Assembly (NCBI GenBank): GCA_000719105.1
Contig: JODX01000017.1
Coordinates: 1-64,000 of the forward strand
Direction of reading: 5' to 3'
Length of the DNA stretch: 64,000 nucleotides
Origin: Streptomyces sclerotialus
GTDB taxonomy: Bacteria > Actinomycetota > Actinomycetes > Streptomycetales > Streptomycetaceae
A program made the translations under genes and the position numbers. Position 1 is the first letter of the stretch, and each line of letters begins with the position of its first letter. The notes below the pieces were generated by a model. It was given only the letters and a program-made list of their open reading frames with translations. It did not search any database and was not told the DNA's origin. Below are positions 56,203 through 63,806 of the stretch, piece after piece.

Positions 56203-56625
56203 ATGACCGAGCCGTTCTCCGTTCCCGTGACCGTGCGCGGTTACGAGACCGACGTACAAGGCCACCTCAACCAGAGCGTGTACCTCCAGTACGCCGAGCA
56301 CGCCCGCTGGTCGCTCCTCCAGGCGGCGGGGATCCGTCAGGCCGATCTCATGGCCAAGGGGGTCGGCCCCGTGGTCCTGGAGACGACCATCCAGTACCGA
56401 CGGGAGCTGCTCGCCGGTGACGAGACCGAAGTGACCTGTGTCTTCTCCTGGACGGAGGGCAAGACCTTCCGGGTCGAGCAGACCATCCGCAAGACCGACG
56501 GCACGGTCGCGGCCGTGATCACCGGGGTCGCCGGGCTCATGGACCTCAAGGTGCGCAAGCTGGTCGCGGACCCCCGCGAGTACTTCCGGGCCCTGGCCGC
56601 GGACCCGACGCTCTTCGGGCTGTGA
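56203..56625 (+). CDS. Hotdog-fold acyl-CoA thioesterase (4HBT type)
   Basis: Protein of 140 residues with the 4-hydroxybenzoyl-CoA thioesterase pattern: YETDVQGHLNQSVYLQYAEHAR near residues 14-35, where the aspartate is the usual catalytic residue, and ETTIQYRRELLAGDE. It should hydrolyse acyl-CoA or related thioesters in the cytoplasm. GAAAGGGAAAG precedes the ATG. It converges with an SDR gene 12 bases away, leaving no room for a separate terminator. Confidence 0.9.
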   Translation: MTEPFSVPVTVRGYETDVQGHLNQSVYLQYAEHARWSLLQAAGIRQADLMAKGVGPVVLETTIQYRRELLAGDETEVTCVFSWTEGKTFRVEQTIRKTDGTVAAVITGVAGLMDLKVRKLVADPREYFRALAADPTLFGL

Positions 56626-56637
56626 GTGACGGTCGGG

Positions 56638-57378
56638 TCATTGGGCGCTCGCCGCGGGCCGGACGACGATCTCGTTGACGTCCACCTCCGCGGGCTGGGA
56701 CACCGCGTAGGCGATGGCGTCCGCGATGGCGGAGGCGGGGAGCGCCACGGCGCGGTAGGTCCTCATGGCCTCCTTGGCCGCGGGGTCCGAGATGCTGTCG
56801 GCGAGTTCGGACTCGGTCACGCCCGGGGAGACGAGGGTGACCCGTATGTCCCCGGCGGACTCCTGGCGCAGTCCCTCGGAGATCGCGCGGACGGCGAACT
56901 TGGTGGCGCAGTAGACGGCGGCGGTCGGAGAGACCTCGTACGCGCCGACGGAGGCGATGTTCACGAAGTGGCCGCCGCCCTGGGCGCGCATCACGGGCAG
57001 GGCGGCGGCGATGCCGTGCAGGACGCCCCGCACATTGACGTCGATCATCCGGTCCCACTCGTCGGTCCGCAGCGCCTCCAGCGGCGACAGCGGCATCACT
57101 CCGGCGTTGTTGACCACCACGTCCACCCGGCCGTAGCGCTCGCGGGCGGCGGAGACGAAGGCCCGCACGTCGGCGGCGTCGGTGACGTCCAGCCGCCGGG
57201 CCGCCGCGGTACCGCCCGCGGTGGTGATCTCCTTGGTCAGCGCGTCGAGACGGTCGGCTCGCCGCGCTCCGAGGAGCAGCCGGTGGCCGTCGGCGGCGAG
57301 CCGGCGGGCGGTGGCCTCCCCGATTCCGCTGCTCGCTCCGGTGATCACCACGACCTTGGCGGCGGATGCGTCGGTCAT
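56638..57378 (-). CDS. SDR family oxidoreductase
   Basis: Protein of 246 residues from ATG 57378, with AAGGGAG upstream. Classical SDR motifs are TGASSGIGEATA near residue 14, NNAG near 90, the Ser in NIASVG and YCATK. It is closest in pattern to the YdfG-like NADP-dependent hydroxy-acid dehydrogenase branch (PLSPLEALRTDEWDRMIDVN). The substrate is unknown. It is transcribed away from the adjacent mobile element; a 15-bp hairpin lies between. Confidence 0.88.
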   Translation of the reverse strand: MTDASAAKVVVITGASSGIGEATARRLAADGHRLLLGARRADRLDALTKEITTAGGTAAARRLDVTDAADVRAFVSAARERYGRVDVVVNNAGVMPLSPLEALRTDEWDRMIDVNVRGVLHGIAAALPVMRAQGGGHFVNIASVGAYEVSPTAAVYCATKFAVRAISEGLRQESAGDIRVTLVSPGVTESELADSISDPAAKEAMRTYRAVALPASAIADAIAYAVSQPAEVDVNEIVVRPAASAQ

Positions 57379-57500
57379 CCCTGCGTCTCCCTTCGGGTGC
57401 GGCACGAGAGTCCTTGTCATACCGGACTCCTCTCGTGCACGAGTGCGGATCCGTTCCGCCCGACCGAGTCTCGACGGGTCGACGGCCACCGGCCAGGACA

Positions 57501-57535
57501 TGTGCTGCCTGGGTGCGGCACACCCAGGCAGCACA
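57501..57535. terminator. Orphan hairpin next to the mobile element
   Basis: TGTGCTGCCTGGGTG pairs perfectly with 57521-57535 around CGGCA. It sits upstream of a divergent SDR and 15 bases before the IS end, so it may have terminated a gene now displaced by the insertion. Confidence 0.5.
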
Positions 57536-57550
57536 CCGCCGCGCCGCCTA

Positions 57551-57568
57551 AGACTTGTCCCGTAACTG
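57551..57568 (+). repeat. Left inverted repeat of the IS5-like element
   Basis: AGACTTGTCCCGTAACTG, preceded by TA. It matches the complement of 61049-61066 at 14 of 18 positions. Confidence 0.55.
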
Positions 57569-57594
57569 CCGGTCACGGGTGAGATGATCTTGTC

Positions 57595-57966
57595 GTGTCT
57601 GGTGTGATCACGACGTCGGAGCCCTCCTGGATAGCCCCGTTCACCGGGCTGAGTCCACGTCAGTTCGGCAAGCTGATCACCGCTCTGCGCCGGGAGGGTG
57701 CGGACCCGATGCGCAAGGGCCGGCCCTGGAGTCTGCCGCTGGAGGACCGGATCCTGCTGGTCGCCGCGTACTGGCGCACGAACCTCACCCTGCGCCAGCT
57801 GGCTCCGCTGTTTGGCGTGTCGAAGTCGGCCGCGGACCGCATCATCACCCACCTCGGCCCGGCGCTCGCGCTCCAGCAGCGCAAGAGGTTCCGCGACGAC
57901 ACCGTGCTCATCGTGGACGGCACCCTGGTCCCCACCCGTGACCACAAGGTGGCCGCGCAGTCGAAG
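57595..57966 (+). pseudogene. IS5-family transposase, N-terminal part (interrupted)
   Basis: Encodes 124 residues: a transposase helix-turn-helix (LTLRQLAPLFGVSKSAADRII) and the start of the DDE domain with its first Asp in IVDGTLVPTRDHK. The frame stops being homologous at AAQSK and continues at 59639 in the same reading frame. The intact protein would have 253 residues. It is inactive in this state. Confidence 0.85.
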
Positions 57967-57999
57967 ACATCTCATGCCGCTGGTGGGTCAAGTAGGCGC

Positions 58000-59244
58000 T
58001 CAGGCAGCGAGGTCCATGGGCGGTGTGAAGGCACGATCGGGATCGAACAGCGTGCGGTGCTGCAGGCAGTGGTAGAGGCAGCCGAGCAGTTTGTTGAACA
58101 GGTTCCTGAGAGCTGCGATGTGGCGTTCTCCGCCAGCACGCCGTCGGTCATAGTGGGCGCGTGGAGCCTGCGTGCTGAGGGCGGCGAAGGCCCACATGTG
58201 CCCGATTGAGGCGAGTCGTTGGTTCTTGACGGTGCGGGCCACGACGACGTGGCTGCGGCCGGAGGCCCGCGTGATGGGGGCCGCGCCGGCGTATGCCTTC
58301 ATGGCTCGGGCGTCCGCGAAGCGTTCGCGGTCGTCTCCGATCTCCGCGAGGACTCGAGCTCCGGAGAGCACGGACAGCCCCGGAAAGCTGGTGATGATGG
58401 ATGCGTCCGGGTGGGCGAGGAAGGCCTCCTCGGTCGCCGCCGCGAGCTGGACGACGCTGGTGCAAGCGGCGTCGACCTGCCGGATGAGTGCTGTCGCTTG
58501 GTGTCCCAGAGCCTGTTCAACCTGTGGCAGCTGGTGGAGGTAGTCCGCGCGGAAGATCTCCCGGAGGCGCTCGACCTCGGCTTCGATTCCGCGGCGTGGG
58601 CGCTCACCGCGCTTGAGCAGTGCGCGCAGTTGGCTGCGGGTGAGTTTGTGGGCGTCGGCCGGTGTGGGTGCGGCGGTCAGGATCACGCGGGCGCGAGGCG
58701 AGTCGAGTCCGGGATTGCCGGGGCCGTGGAAGGCCGCGAGGGCGGCCGGGTAGTACTCGCGCAGGTGTGAGCGGAGCCGGTTGATCATTTGTTGTCGGTC
58801 CCAGATCGCGTCCTGGTGAGCGCGGGCGAGGACGGCGACGGCCTGCCCGGCTTCGCTGTCGTCAGGAAGGGAGCGGTGAGCATGCCGGTCGGTCCGCAGG
58901 ATGTTGGCCAGGACGCGGGCGTCCGCTGCATCGGACTTGGCCCGGGAGACGCTGGCGCGATCGCGGTAACGGGCGGCGGCCAGTGGATTGATCGCGTAGA
59001 TCTTGCGTCCGGTGGCCCGCAAGCAGGCGACGAGCAGCCCACGCGGGGTCTCGATGGCGACCGGGATCGGGTCCTCAACACTGTCGCCGTGCCGGACCAG
59101 CAGTTCCATCAGCGCATGGAATCCTGCGCTGTCATCGCTGATCCGTAGCTTGGCCAGCTGGGCACCGTCCTCGTCCACCAGAGCTATGTCGTGGTGTCCT
59201 TCCGCCCAGTCGATGCCGCAGAAGATCGTGCTCAACGTCTTCAC
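58000..59244 (-). CDS. IS110-family transposase (DEDD recombinase)
   Basis: Protein of 414 residues from GTG 59244; TTG 59235, with GGAGGTG six bases upstream, is equally possible. The N-terminal RuvC-like DEDD domain shows GIDWAEGHHD, IETPRGLLVA and KSDAADARVLA. The C-terminal Tnp_20 domain has ITSFPGLSVLSGARVLAEIGD and the serine region PITRASGRS. It catalyses insertion and excision at a CT core, guided in this family by a bridge RNA encoded in the upstream noncoding end. It appears intact. Confidence 0.92.
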   Translation of the reverse strand: MKTLSTIFCGIDWAEGHHDIALVDEDGAQLAKLRISDDSAGFHALMELLVRHGDSVEDPIPVAIETPRGLLVACLRATGRKIYAINPLAAARYRDRASVSRAKSDAADARVLANILRTDRHAHRSLPDDSEAGQAVAVLARAHQDAIWDRQQMINRLRSHLREYYPAALAAFHGPGNPGLDSPRARVILTAAPTPADAHKLTRSQLRALLKRGERPRRGIEAEVERLREIFRADYLHQLPQVEQALGHQATALIRQVDAACTSVVQLAAATEEAFLAHPDASIITSFPGLSVLSGARVLAEIGDDRERFADARAMKAYAGAAPITRASGRSHVVVARTVKNQRLASIGHMWAFAALSTQAPRAHYDRRRAGGERHIAALRNLFNKLLGCLYHCLQHRTLFDPDRAFTPPMDLAA

Positions 59245-59277
59245 CTCCGTGCCGACGTGCGGTTTCACTTTCAGGCG

Positions 59278-59520
59278 GAGCACGCGGCGCTCTAATAGAA
59301 GTGCTCGGGGCACGCCATCTCATGAGCCGTTCGTGTCTCCAGCGACCGGCAGGGACCTCGGTCTGCTGAAGAGCTCTCGGGCTCGCGAACTACTGAGAGG
59401 TCGGCCCCTGCCAGCGGGCTGGCGACATGAAACCTGTGATGGCCCAGCTCCTGCCGGGCGGGACCGGTCTTTGACAAGAAATCGAGGTTCCGGAACTACC
59501 GAAGGTCTCCGACCGGCAGG
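59278..59520 (-). ncRNA. Candidate IS110 bridge RNA
   Basis: The noncoding left end holds, in RNA order, a target loop and a donor loop. Target-left guide CGGUAGUUC (59501-59493) equals the target left of and into the core. GUCAAAG (59475-59469) pairs with CTTCGAC at 6 of 7. Donor-left guide CAUGAGAUG (59324-59316) equals the element's right end, and CUAUUAG (59298-59292) pairs with the left end CTAATAG. The 8-bp stem 59450-59457/59513-59520 encloses the target loop, and GAGCAC/GTGCTC (59278-59306) encloses the last guide. Boundaries are approximate. Confidence 0.7.
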
Positions 59521-59638
59521 ACGAGGGGCGGGGCGGAGCCGGTCTGACCACGAACTCCAGTCCGGAACGGAGGCTGCCTTCCACCTCGCACAGTGGACCC
59601 TTGCACTCCCGCGCTCGGGGTCACCGATGAGCTATTAG

Positions 59639-60028
59639 AACTACCGCTACTCCACCAACCACCAGGTCGTCATCGACGCCGACACCCGGCTCGTCGTCGC
59701 CGTCGGCCGGCCCCTGCCCGGGAACCGCAACGACTGCAAGGCTTGGAAGCTGTCCGGCGCCGCATACGCCGTCGGCCGCACCACCGTCATCGCCGACGGC
59801 GGCTACCGCGGCACTGGCCTCGTCATCCCGCACCGCCGCCAGCCCGGCCTCCCCCGCTGGAAACAAGAACACAACGCCTCCCACCGCAAGGTGCGCGCCC
59901 GCGTCGAGCATGCCTTCGCCCGCCTGAAGGCCTGGAAAATCCTCCGTGACTGCCGCCTAAAAGGCGACGGCGTCCACCACGCCATGCTCGGCATCGCCCG
60001 CCTGCACAACCTGTCCCTCACCGGATAG
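59639..60028 (+). pseudogene. IS5-family transposase, C-terminal part (interrupted)
   Basis: Continues the frame broken at 57966 and encodes 129 residues, beginning NYRYSTNHQVVIDADTRL. It has the second Asp in VIADGGYRG and the catalytic Glu in RARVEHAFARLK. Joining AAQSK to NYRYS restores a seamless family sequence, which proves the insertion point. There is no start of its own, so it is not expressed as a functional protein. Confidence 0.85.
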
Positions 60029-60111
60029 GCCCCGGCCTGCTCGCATGGAGATACCCGCTGCCGCCTATGCAGGGGGCAGCCACTGGTAGATCCTTTGTAG
60101 CCGTGACCCAC

Positions 60112-60504
60112 ATGACAAACGACACCACGTGGCCCGGAAAGATCAGTGCCATCACCCTGTTCACGGAGGACCTAGAGGGCACAAAGCGGTTCTACCGTGA
60201 CGTGTTCCGCCTGCCGGTGGCCTACGAGGACGACAACTCGGCCGTCTTCGACTTCGGGAACACCATCATCAACCTGCTGCAATCCACCGCGGCACACGAG
60301 CTGATCGACCCCGCGCGCGTCGCTGTCCCGGACGCCGGCTCGCGCCTTCAGCTCACCCTCCCCGTGGACGACGTGGACGCGATGTGCAAGGAGCTGACCA
60401 CTCGCGGCGTGACGCTGCTGAATGGCCCGATGGACCGGCCCTGGGGGATACGAACGGCCAGCTTCCAGGATCCTGGCGGCCACATCTGGGAGATCGCGCA
60501 GTGA
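60112..60504 (+). CDS. VOC (glyoxalase/bleomycin-resistance) superfamily protein
   Basis: Protein of 130 residues with the paired beta-alpha-beta-beta-beta fold of VOC enzymes: ITLFTEDLEGTKRFYRDVFRLP at the start and FQDPGGHIWEIAQ at the end with the usual metal-binding Glu. Its function is not predictable from this; such proteins bind or modify small molecules, including antibiotics. The start is ATG 60112, with GTG 60103 and ATG 60067 as alternatives. It overlaps the DinB gene (GTGA) and may be carried by the surrounding IS. Confidence 0.82.
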   Translation: MTNDTTWPGKISAITLFTEDLEGTKRFYRDVFRLPVAYEDDNSAVFDFGNTIINLLQSTAAHELIDPARVAVPDAGSRLQLTLPVDDVDAMCKELTTRGVTLLNGPMDRPWGIRTASFQDPGGHIWEIAQ

Positions 60505-61019
60505 CCGCGACCGTGCCCGCGACCGCGGACACCGAGATCCAGGCCCTCCTGTCCTTTCTGGACGCACAGCGCCGCCATGTCCTCGGCATACTCGACGGGC
60601 TGGACCCGAAGGCACTGCGGTGGCCCGTGCTGCCGTCCCGATGGAGTTGTCTGGGGCTCGTCCAGCACCTCGCGCTCGACGTCGAGCGATTCTGGTTCCA
60701 GGCCGTCATCACCGGCGATCCCGCCGTCATCGAAGCCCTCGACGACATCGACGACGCCTGGCAGGTGGCCCCCGGCGTACCGCACACCGAGGTATTCGAC
60801 CGGTACCGAGCGGAGGCGGATCTTGCCAACACCGCCGTCGCCGCTGCGGACGCGGACGCTCCTCTGGCCTGGTGGCCCCACCACCTCTTCGGCGACCCGC
60901 ACCTGCACACCGTTCGGGACGTCCTGCTGCACGTCATCACCGAGACCGCATGCCACGCCGGACATCTCGACGCCGCACGAGAACTTATCGACGGCCGCCG
61001 ATGGATGGTTCTGACCTAA
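60501..61019 (+). CDS. DinB family (DUF664-like) protein
   Basis: Protein of 172 residues from the GTG at 60501, which overlaps the VOC stop. It is a four-helix DinB-type protein with candidate metal-binding histidines in GLVQHLALDVE and ITETACHAGHLDAAREL. Family members include thiol transferases and mycothiol-dependent enzymes. Pairing with a VOC protein suggests joint detoxification of a small electrophile or drug; this is inference. Confidence 0.85.
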   Translation: MTATVPATADTEIQALLSFLDAQRRHVLGILDGLDPKALRWPVLPSRWSCLGLVQHLALDVERFWFQAVITGDPAVIEALDDIDDAWQVAPGVPHTEVFDRYRAEADLANTAVAAADADAPLAWWPHHLFGDPHLHTVRDVLLHVITETACHAGHLDAARELIDGRRWMVLT

Positions 61020-61048
61020 AGACCGACTGCCGACCGCTAAAGGGGAGT

Positions 61049-61066
61049 CACTTACGGGACAGCCCT
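61049..61066 (+). repeat. Putative right inverted repeat of the IS5-like element
   Basis: CACTTACGGGACAGCCCT, followed by TA. Its complement matches the left repeat at 14 of 18 positions, including the block TGTCCCGTAA. Confidence 0.5.
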
Positions 61067-61079
61067 TAGCCTGGGGGAC

Positions 61080-61913
61080 ATGACCGACAATCAGCTGGGC
61101 GAGTTCCTGCGCGCACGCAGGGCGGCCGTGCGGCCGCAGGACGTCGGCATGGCGAGCCACGGCGTGCGCCGGGTCGCCGGACTGCGCCGTGAGGAGGTCG
61201 CCGTCCTGGCCGGGGTGAACGCGGACTACTACACCCGCCTGGAACAGGGACGCGAACGCCGTCCCTCGGCCCAGGTGATCGACGCGCTCGGCCGCGCCCT
61301 GCGGCTGGACCACGATGCCCAGGCACACCTGCACCGGCTGGCCGGGACGGTGCCGAGCGGCCGGTCCGCGCACACCTCGGACCGTGTCGGTCCCGCCCTG
61401 CGCCGGCTGCTGGACGCCTACCCGGGCGCCCCGGCGTTCGTCATCGACCGGACCCTGGACGTCCTGGCGGTCAACGCCCTGGCCGAGGCCCTGCACTCGC
61501 CCTTCGAGCGGATGGACAACCTGGCCCGCATGGCCTTCCTCGACCCGGCGGGCCGACAGTTCTACACCCGGTGGGGCCACACGGCCCAGGTCACCGTGGG
61601 GCACCTGCGCCAGACGGCCGGGCTGGACCCGGACAGCCCACGGCTGCGGGAGCTCGTCCGCGTCCTCACCGGGCACAGCACGGAGTTCACCCGCCTGTGG
61701 AAGAGCCATGACGTCCGGAGCAAGACCTCGGACGCCAAGCATCTCCTTCACCCGGACGTCGGCCCGCTGACCCTGACCTACCAGGCCTTCGACGTACGTG
61801 ACGCGCCGGGGCAGCAACTGATCGTCTACCTGGCCGAACCCGGCAGCCCCAGCGACCGGGCGCTCGCCCTGCTCGGCTCGCTCCACGCCACCTCGCGCCA
61901 GGCCGCCATGTGA
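61080..61913 (+). CDS. XRE family regulator with MmyB-like ligand domain
   Basis: Protein of 277 residues. The N-terminal helix-turn-helix is of the MmyB type (LGEFLRARRAAVRPQDVG ... GLRREEVAVLAGVNADYYTRLEQGRER), and the C-terminal MmyB-like PAS domain contains APAFVIDRTLDVLAVNALAEAL and LTLTYQAFDVRDAPGQQLIVY. These are common Streptomyces regulators, often of neighbouring oxidoreductases. It starts 13 bases after the putative IS right end, so its promoter may lie in or have been altered by the element. GGGGGA precedes the ATG by one base only. Confidence 0.88.
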   Translation: MTDNQLGEFLRARRAAVRPQDVGMASHGVRRVAGLRREEVAVLAGVNADYYTRLEQGRERRPSAQVIDALGRALRLDHDAQAHLHRLAGTVPSGRSAHTSDRVGPALRRLLDAYPGAPAFVIDRTLDVLAVNALAEALHSPFERMDNLARMAFLDPAGRQFYTRWGHTAQVTVGHLRQTAGLDPDSPRLRELVRVLTGHSTEFTRLWKSHDVRSKTSDAKHLLHPDVGPLTLTYQAFDVRDAPGQQLIVYLAEPGSPSDRALALLGSLHATSRQAAM

Positions 61914-61952
61914 CCGGCGGGGGCGTCCCGGTGCGGCCGGGCGCCCGGCCCA

Positions 61953-61977
61953 GGCGGCGTACGGCGCGTACGCCGCC
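61953..61977. terminator. Bidirectional hairpin terminator
   Basis: GGCGGCGTACG and its complement form an 11-bp stem with a GCG loop, between the converging XRE and haem peroxidase genes. Confidence 0.65.
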
Positions 61978-61986
61978 CGGATCGCG

Positions 61987-63726
61987 CTACCCCAGCGGGT
62001 TCAGCAGGTCCGCGTCCCCCTCGAACGCGAACAGCAGCAGGTCCGTCATCGTGAAGGCGCGGGGGCGGTGGGCCGGGAGGCTCGGGCGCCAGCCCGGGTG
62101 CTTCACGATCGAGGTGCGGCTGCCCTCCATCGCGCGGTGGAAGACCTCGGCCACGAGCGTGCCGCCGACGCCGGTGAGGGTGCCGGGGTGGCGTTCGTTC
62201 ACCTCGGCCTCGCGCAGGATGTAGAACCACAGCGGGGTGTGGGCCACGAGCTGCTCCCGCTCGGCGGCGGTCAGGCCGTCCAGGACCGCGCCGCCGTTGC
62301 CCCGGAGAATCTGGTCCTCCGTCAGCGGGGTGATGCACATCTGGGCGGCCAGTTGCTGACCGGTGGCCAGTTCGACCATCGCCGCCCGGGTGAGGTTGCG
62401 GAACGCCAGGTTGCGCTGGACCGGGGCCGGTGCCGGGCGGCCGCGGCCGTCGAAGGTGCCGGTGGGGAGCGTGGCCAGGGGGTCGACGAGCAGGGTGTCG
62501 ATGCGCTTGGCGACGTTGAACTCCTCCTCGGGCACGGTCAGGTCCGCGCGGTCCGCCTCGCCGAAGTCGAAGAGCCGGCGCCAGTCGACGATCCAGTTGC
62601 TGGGAAGCCGCAGTCCCTCTCCCGCGTTCGGGTCGTCGAGGTCGCCGAGGTCGTTCGGGTCCGGTCCGGGGGCCGGGTTGAGGTTGCCCGCCGTGCCGCT
62701 GAACCGGAAGAGCAGGCCCAGCGTGGCGATCGCGCCGGGGCCGCCGGTACGGAAGACGCTGTTCCACTGGTAGGCCGGGCGGACCATGCTGTGCCCGAGC
62801 CGGTAGGCGGCCACCGAGAACTCGATGGGCATGGTGGGGAGGTCGCCGGGGCGGGTGCGGCCCGGTACCTCGACGTGGCGGCGGCCCCGGGTGAAGACGC
62901 GCTCGACGATCTCCGGGTCGACGATGCGCGGCAGGAAGTCGGTGCGCAGCATCCACTGGTAGTGCTTGACGACGGTGTCCCGGGCCGCGTGGAAGAGCAG
63001 CGGCTCGGGCACGCCCCGTTCGGCGAGCCGGTCCATCACCCGGTTGTGGAAGCGGATGAAGGCGAGGTGGAGCTGGGCCACGGCCAGGTTCTCGTCGTTG
63101 CGCGCGTCCGGGATCAGCGCGGCGCGCTTGTCGGCGCGGGTGCCGCCCGCCGTCTCGCCGGCCCGGGGCAGGTCGAAGCCCTTCTGGTCGGTGTTGGCGG
63201 GCGGGAGCTCCGGCGGGAAGGGCACGCCCAGCGTCGTACCCGTGGCGAGGTGGCCGTCGGGCTCGTAGAAGCGGGCGCTGCTGGAGTGGTGCGGGCCCAT
63301 GCCGTAGAGCGAGTCGAGGTCCAGGGTGGGGCTGCGGCCCTGGAGCAGCTCCTCGATCGGGACCGGCTCGCCGAGGCCCACCTGGGTGCGGTCGAGGGTC
63401 AGGTCGTGGTCGACGAACTGGCCCAGGTAGGTGAAACCCGCCGGTACGGTCGTACCCGCGATTCCGCCCGGTCCCGGCTCTCCGGAGTCGGGGTCGACTC
63501 CGGGACCGCCGGGCGTGGTCATGGCCTCGGCGAGCTTGGCGCGCAGCGTCTCGTCGAGCTGGATCCCCTTCTCCCTGCTGAACCGGGAGAAGCGGAAGGC
63601 CAGCTGCTGTTCGGCGGCGGTCGGTACGCGCGCCGCGGCGGTGCGTGCGGCCGCGTCGCCCCTCTCGAACTCCAGGATCCGGCCCTCGTCGACGACGTAG
63701 TAGCTCTCGCGGTGGTGTCGATGCAC
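61987..63726 (-). CDS. Animal-type haem peroxidase family protein
   Basis: Protein of 579 residues from the GTG at 63726, with AAGGGGGA eight bases upstream. Hallmarks are GQFVDHDLTLD, with the distal histidine in the FVDHD motif, FIRFHNRVMD, and the proximal histidine in YRLGHSMVRPAYQW. There is no signal peptide, so it is probably cytosolic or exported by another route. Bacterial members oxidise small substrates or halides with hydrogen peroxide; the physiological role is unknown. About 270 bases upstream contain no gene. Confidence 0.9.
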   Translation of the reverse strand: MHRHHRESYYVVDEGRILEFERGDAAARTAAARVPTAAEQQLAFRFSRFSREKGIQLDETLRAKLAEAMTTPGGPGVDPDSGEPGPGGIAGTTVPAGFTYLGQFVDHDLTLDRTQVGLGEPVPIEELLQGRSPTLDLDSLYGMGPHHSSSARFYEPDGHLATGTTLGVPFPPELPPANTDQKGFDLPRAGETAGGTRADKRAALIPDARNDENLAVAQLHLAFIRFHNRVMDRLAERGVPEPLLFHAARDTVVKHYQWMLRTDFLPRIVDPEIVERVFTRGRRHVEVPGRTRPGDLPTMPIEFSVAAYRLGHSMVRPAYQWNSVFRTGGPGAIATLGLLFRFSGTAGNLNPAPGPDPNDLGDLDDPNAGEGLRLPSNWIVDWRRLFDFGEADRADLTVPEEEFNVAKRIDTLLVDPLATLPTGTFDGRGRPAPAPVQRNLAFRNLTRAAMVELATGQQLAAQMCITPLTEDQILRGNGGAVLDGLTAAEREQLVAHTPLWFYILREAEVNERHPGTLTGVGGTLVAEVFHRAMEGSRTSIVKHPGWRPSLPAHRPRAFTMTDLLLFAFEGDADLLNPLG

Positions 63727-63777
63727 CGAAGTTCCCCCTTCTTTCCCCCGTACCTCCGCGCATGGTCGTGATCGGGC

Positions 63778-63806
63778 GTATCGGGTCCCGCAGGATGTAC
63801 CGATAC
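63778..63806. promoter_or_regulatory. Inverted repeat upstream of the haem peroxidase gene
   Basis: GTATCGG and CCGATAC are separated by 15 bases, about 50 bases before the peroxidase start. It may be an operator. The remaining sequence to 64000 shows no gene or clear promoter. Confidence 0.35.

Larger units (their letters stand above)
57967..59638 (-). mobile_element. IS110-family insertion sequence
   Basis: 1,672 bp (one core counted) inserted into the IS5-like transposase gene. On the minus strand the target was GTAGTT-CT-TCGACTG, and CT is present at both junctions (plus-strand AG at 57965-57966 and 59637-59638), the usual IS110 core. There are no terminal inverted repeats, as expected. 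Order on the minus strand: 392-base noncoding left end with a bridge-RNA candidate, recombinase, 33-base right end. Confidence 0.85.
57551..61066 (+). mobile_element. IS5-like element, possibly with passenger genes, interrupted by IS110
   Basis: An IS5-superfamily transposase gene, split by an IS110 element, starts 44 bases inside the left inverted repeat. The only matching right repeat I find is at 61049-61066, beyond a VOC gene and a DinB gene, with TA directly outside both repeats. The element without IS110 would be about 1.84 kb, roughly 1 kb longer than a simple IS of this type, so it may be a passenger-carrying IS. If the right repeat is coincidental, the IS ends soon after 60028. Confidence 0.5.

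Noticed and set aside
59245..59313. N-terminal extension of the IS110 recombinase from GTG 59313
   Set aside because: It would overlap the donor-guide part of the bridge-RNA candidate, and the residues do not resemble the family, which begins near STIFCGIDWA.
57967..59638. Terminal inverted repeats and a longer target duplication for the IS110 element
   Set aside because: Only the CT core is shared at the ends, as expected for this family.
59593..59949. 118-codon frame starting upstream of the IS5-like transposase C-terminal part
   Set aside because: It is out of frame with the transposase homology, which reads from 59639 to 60028.
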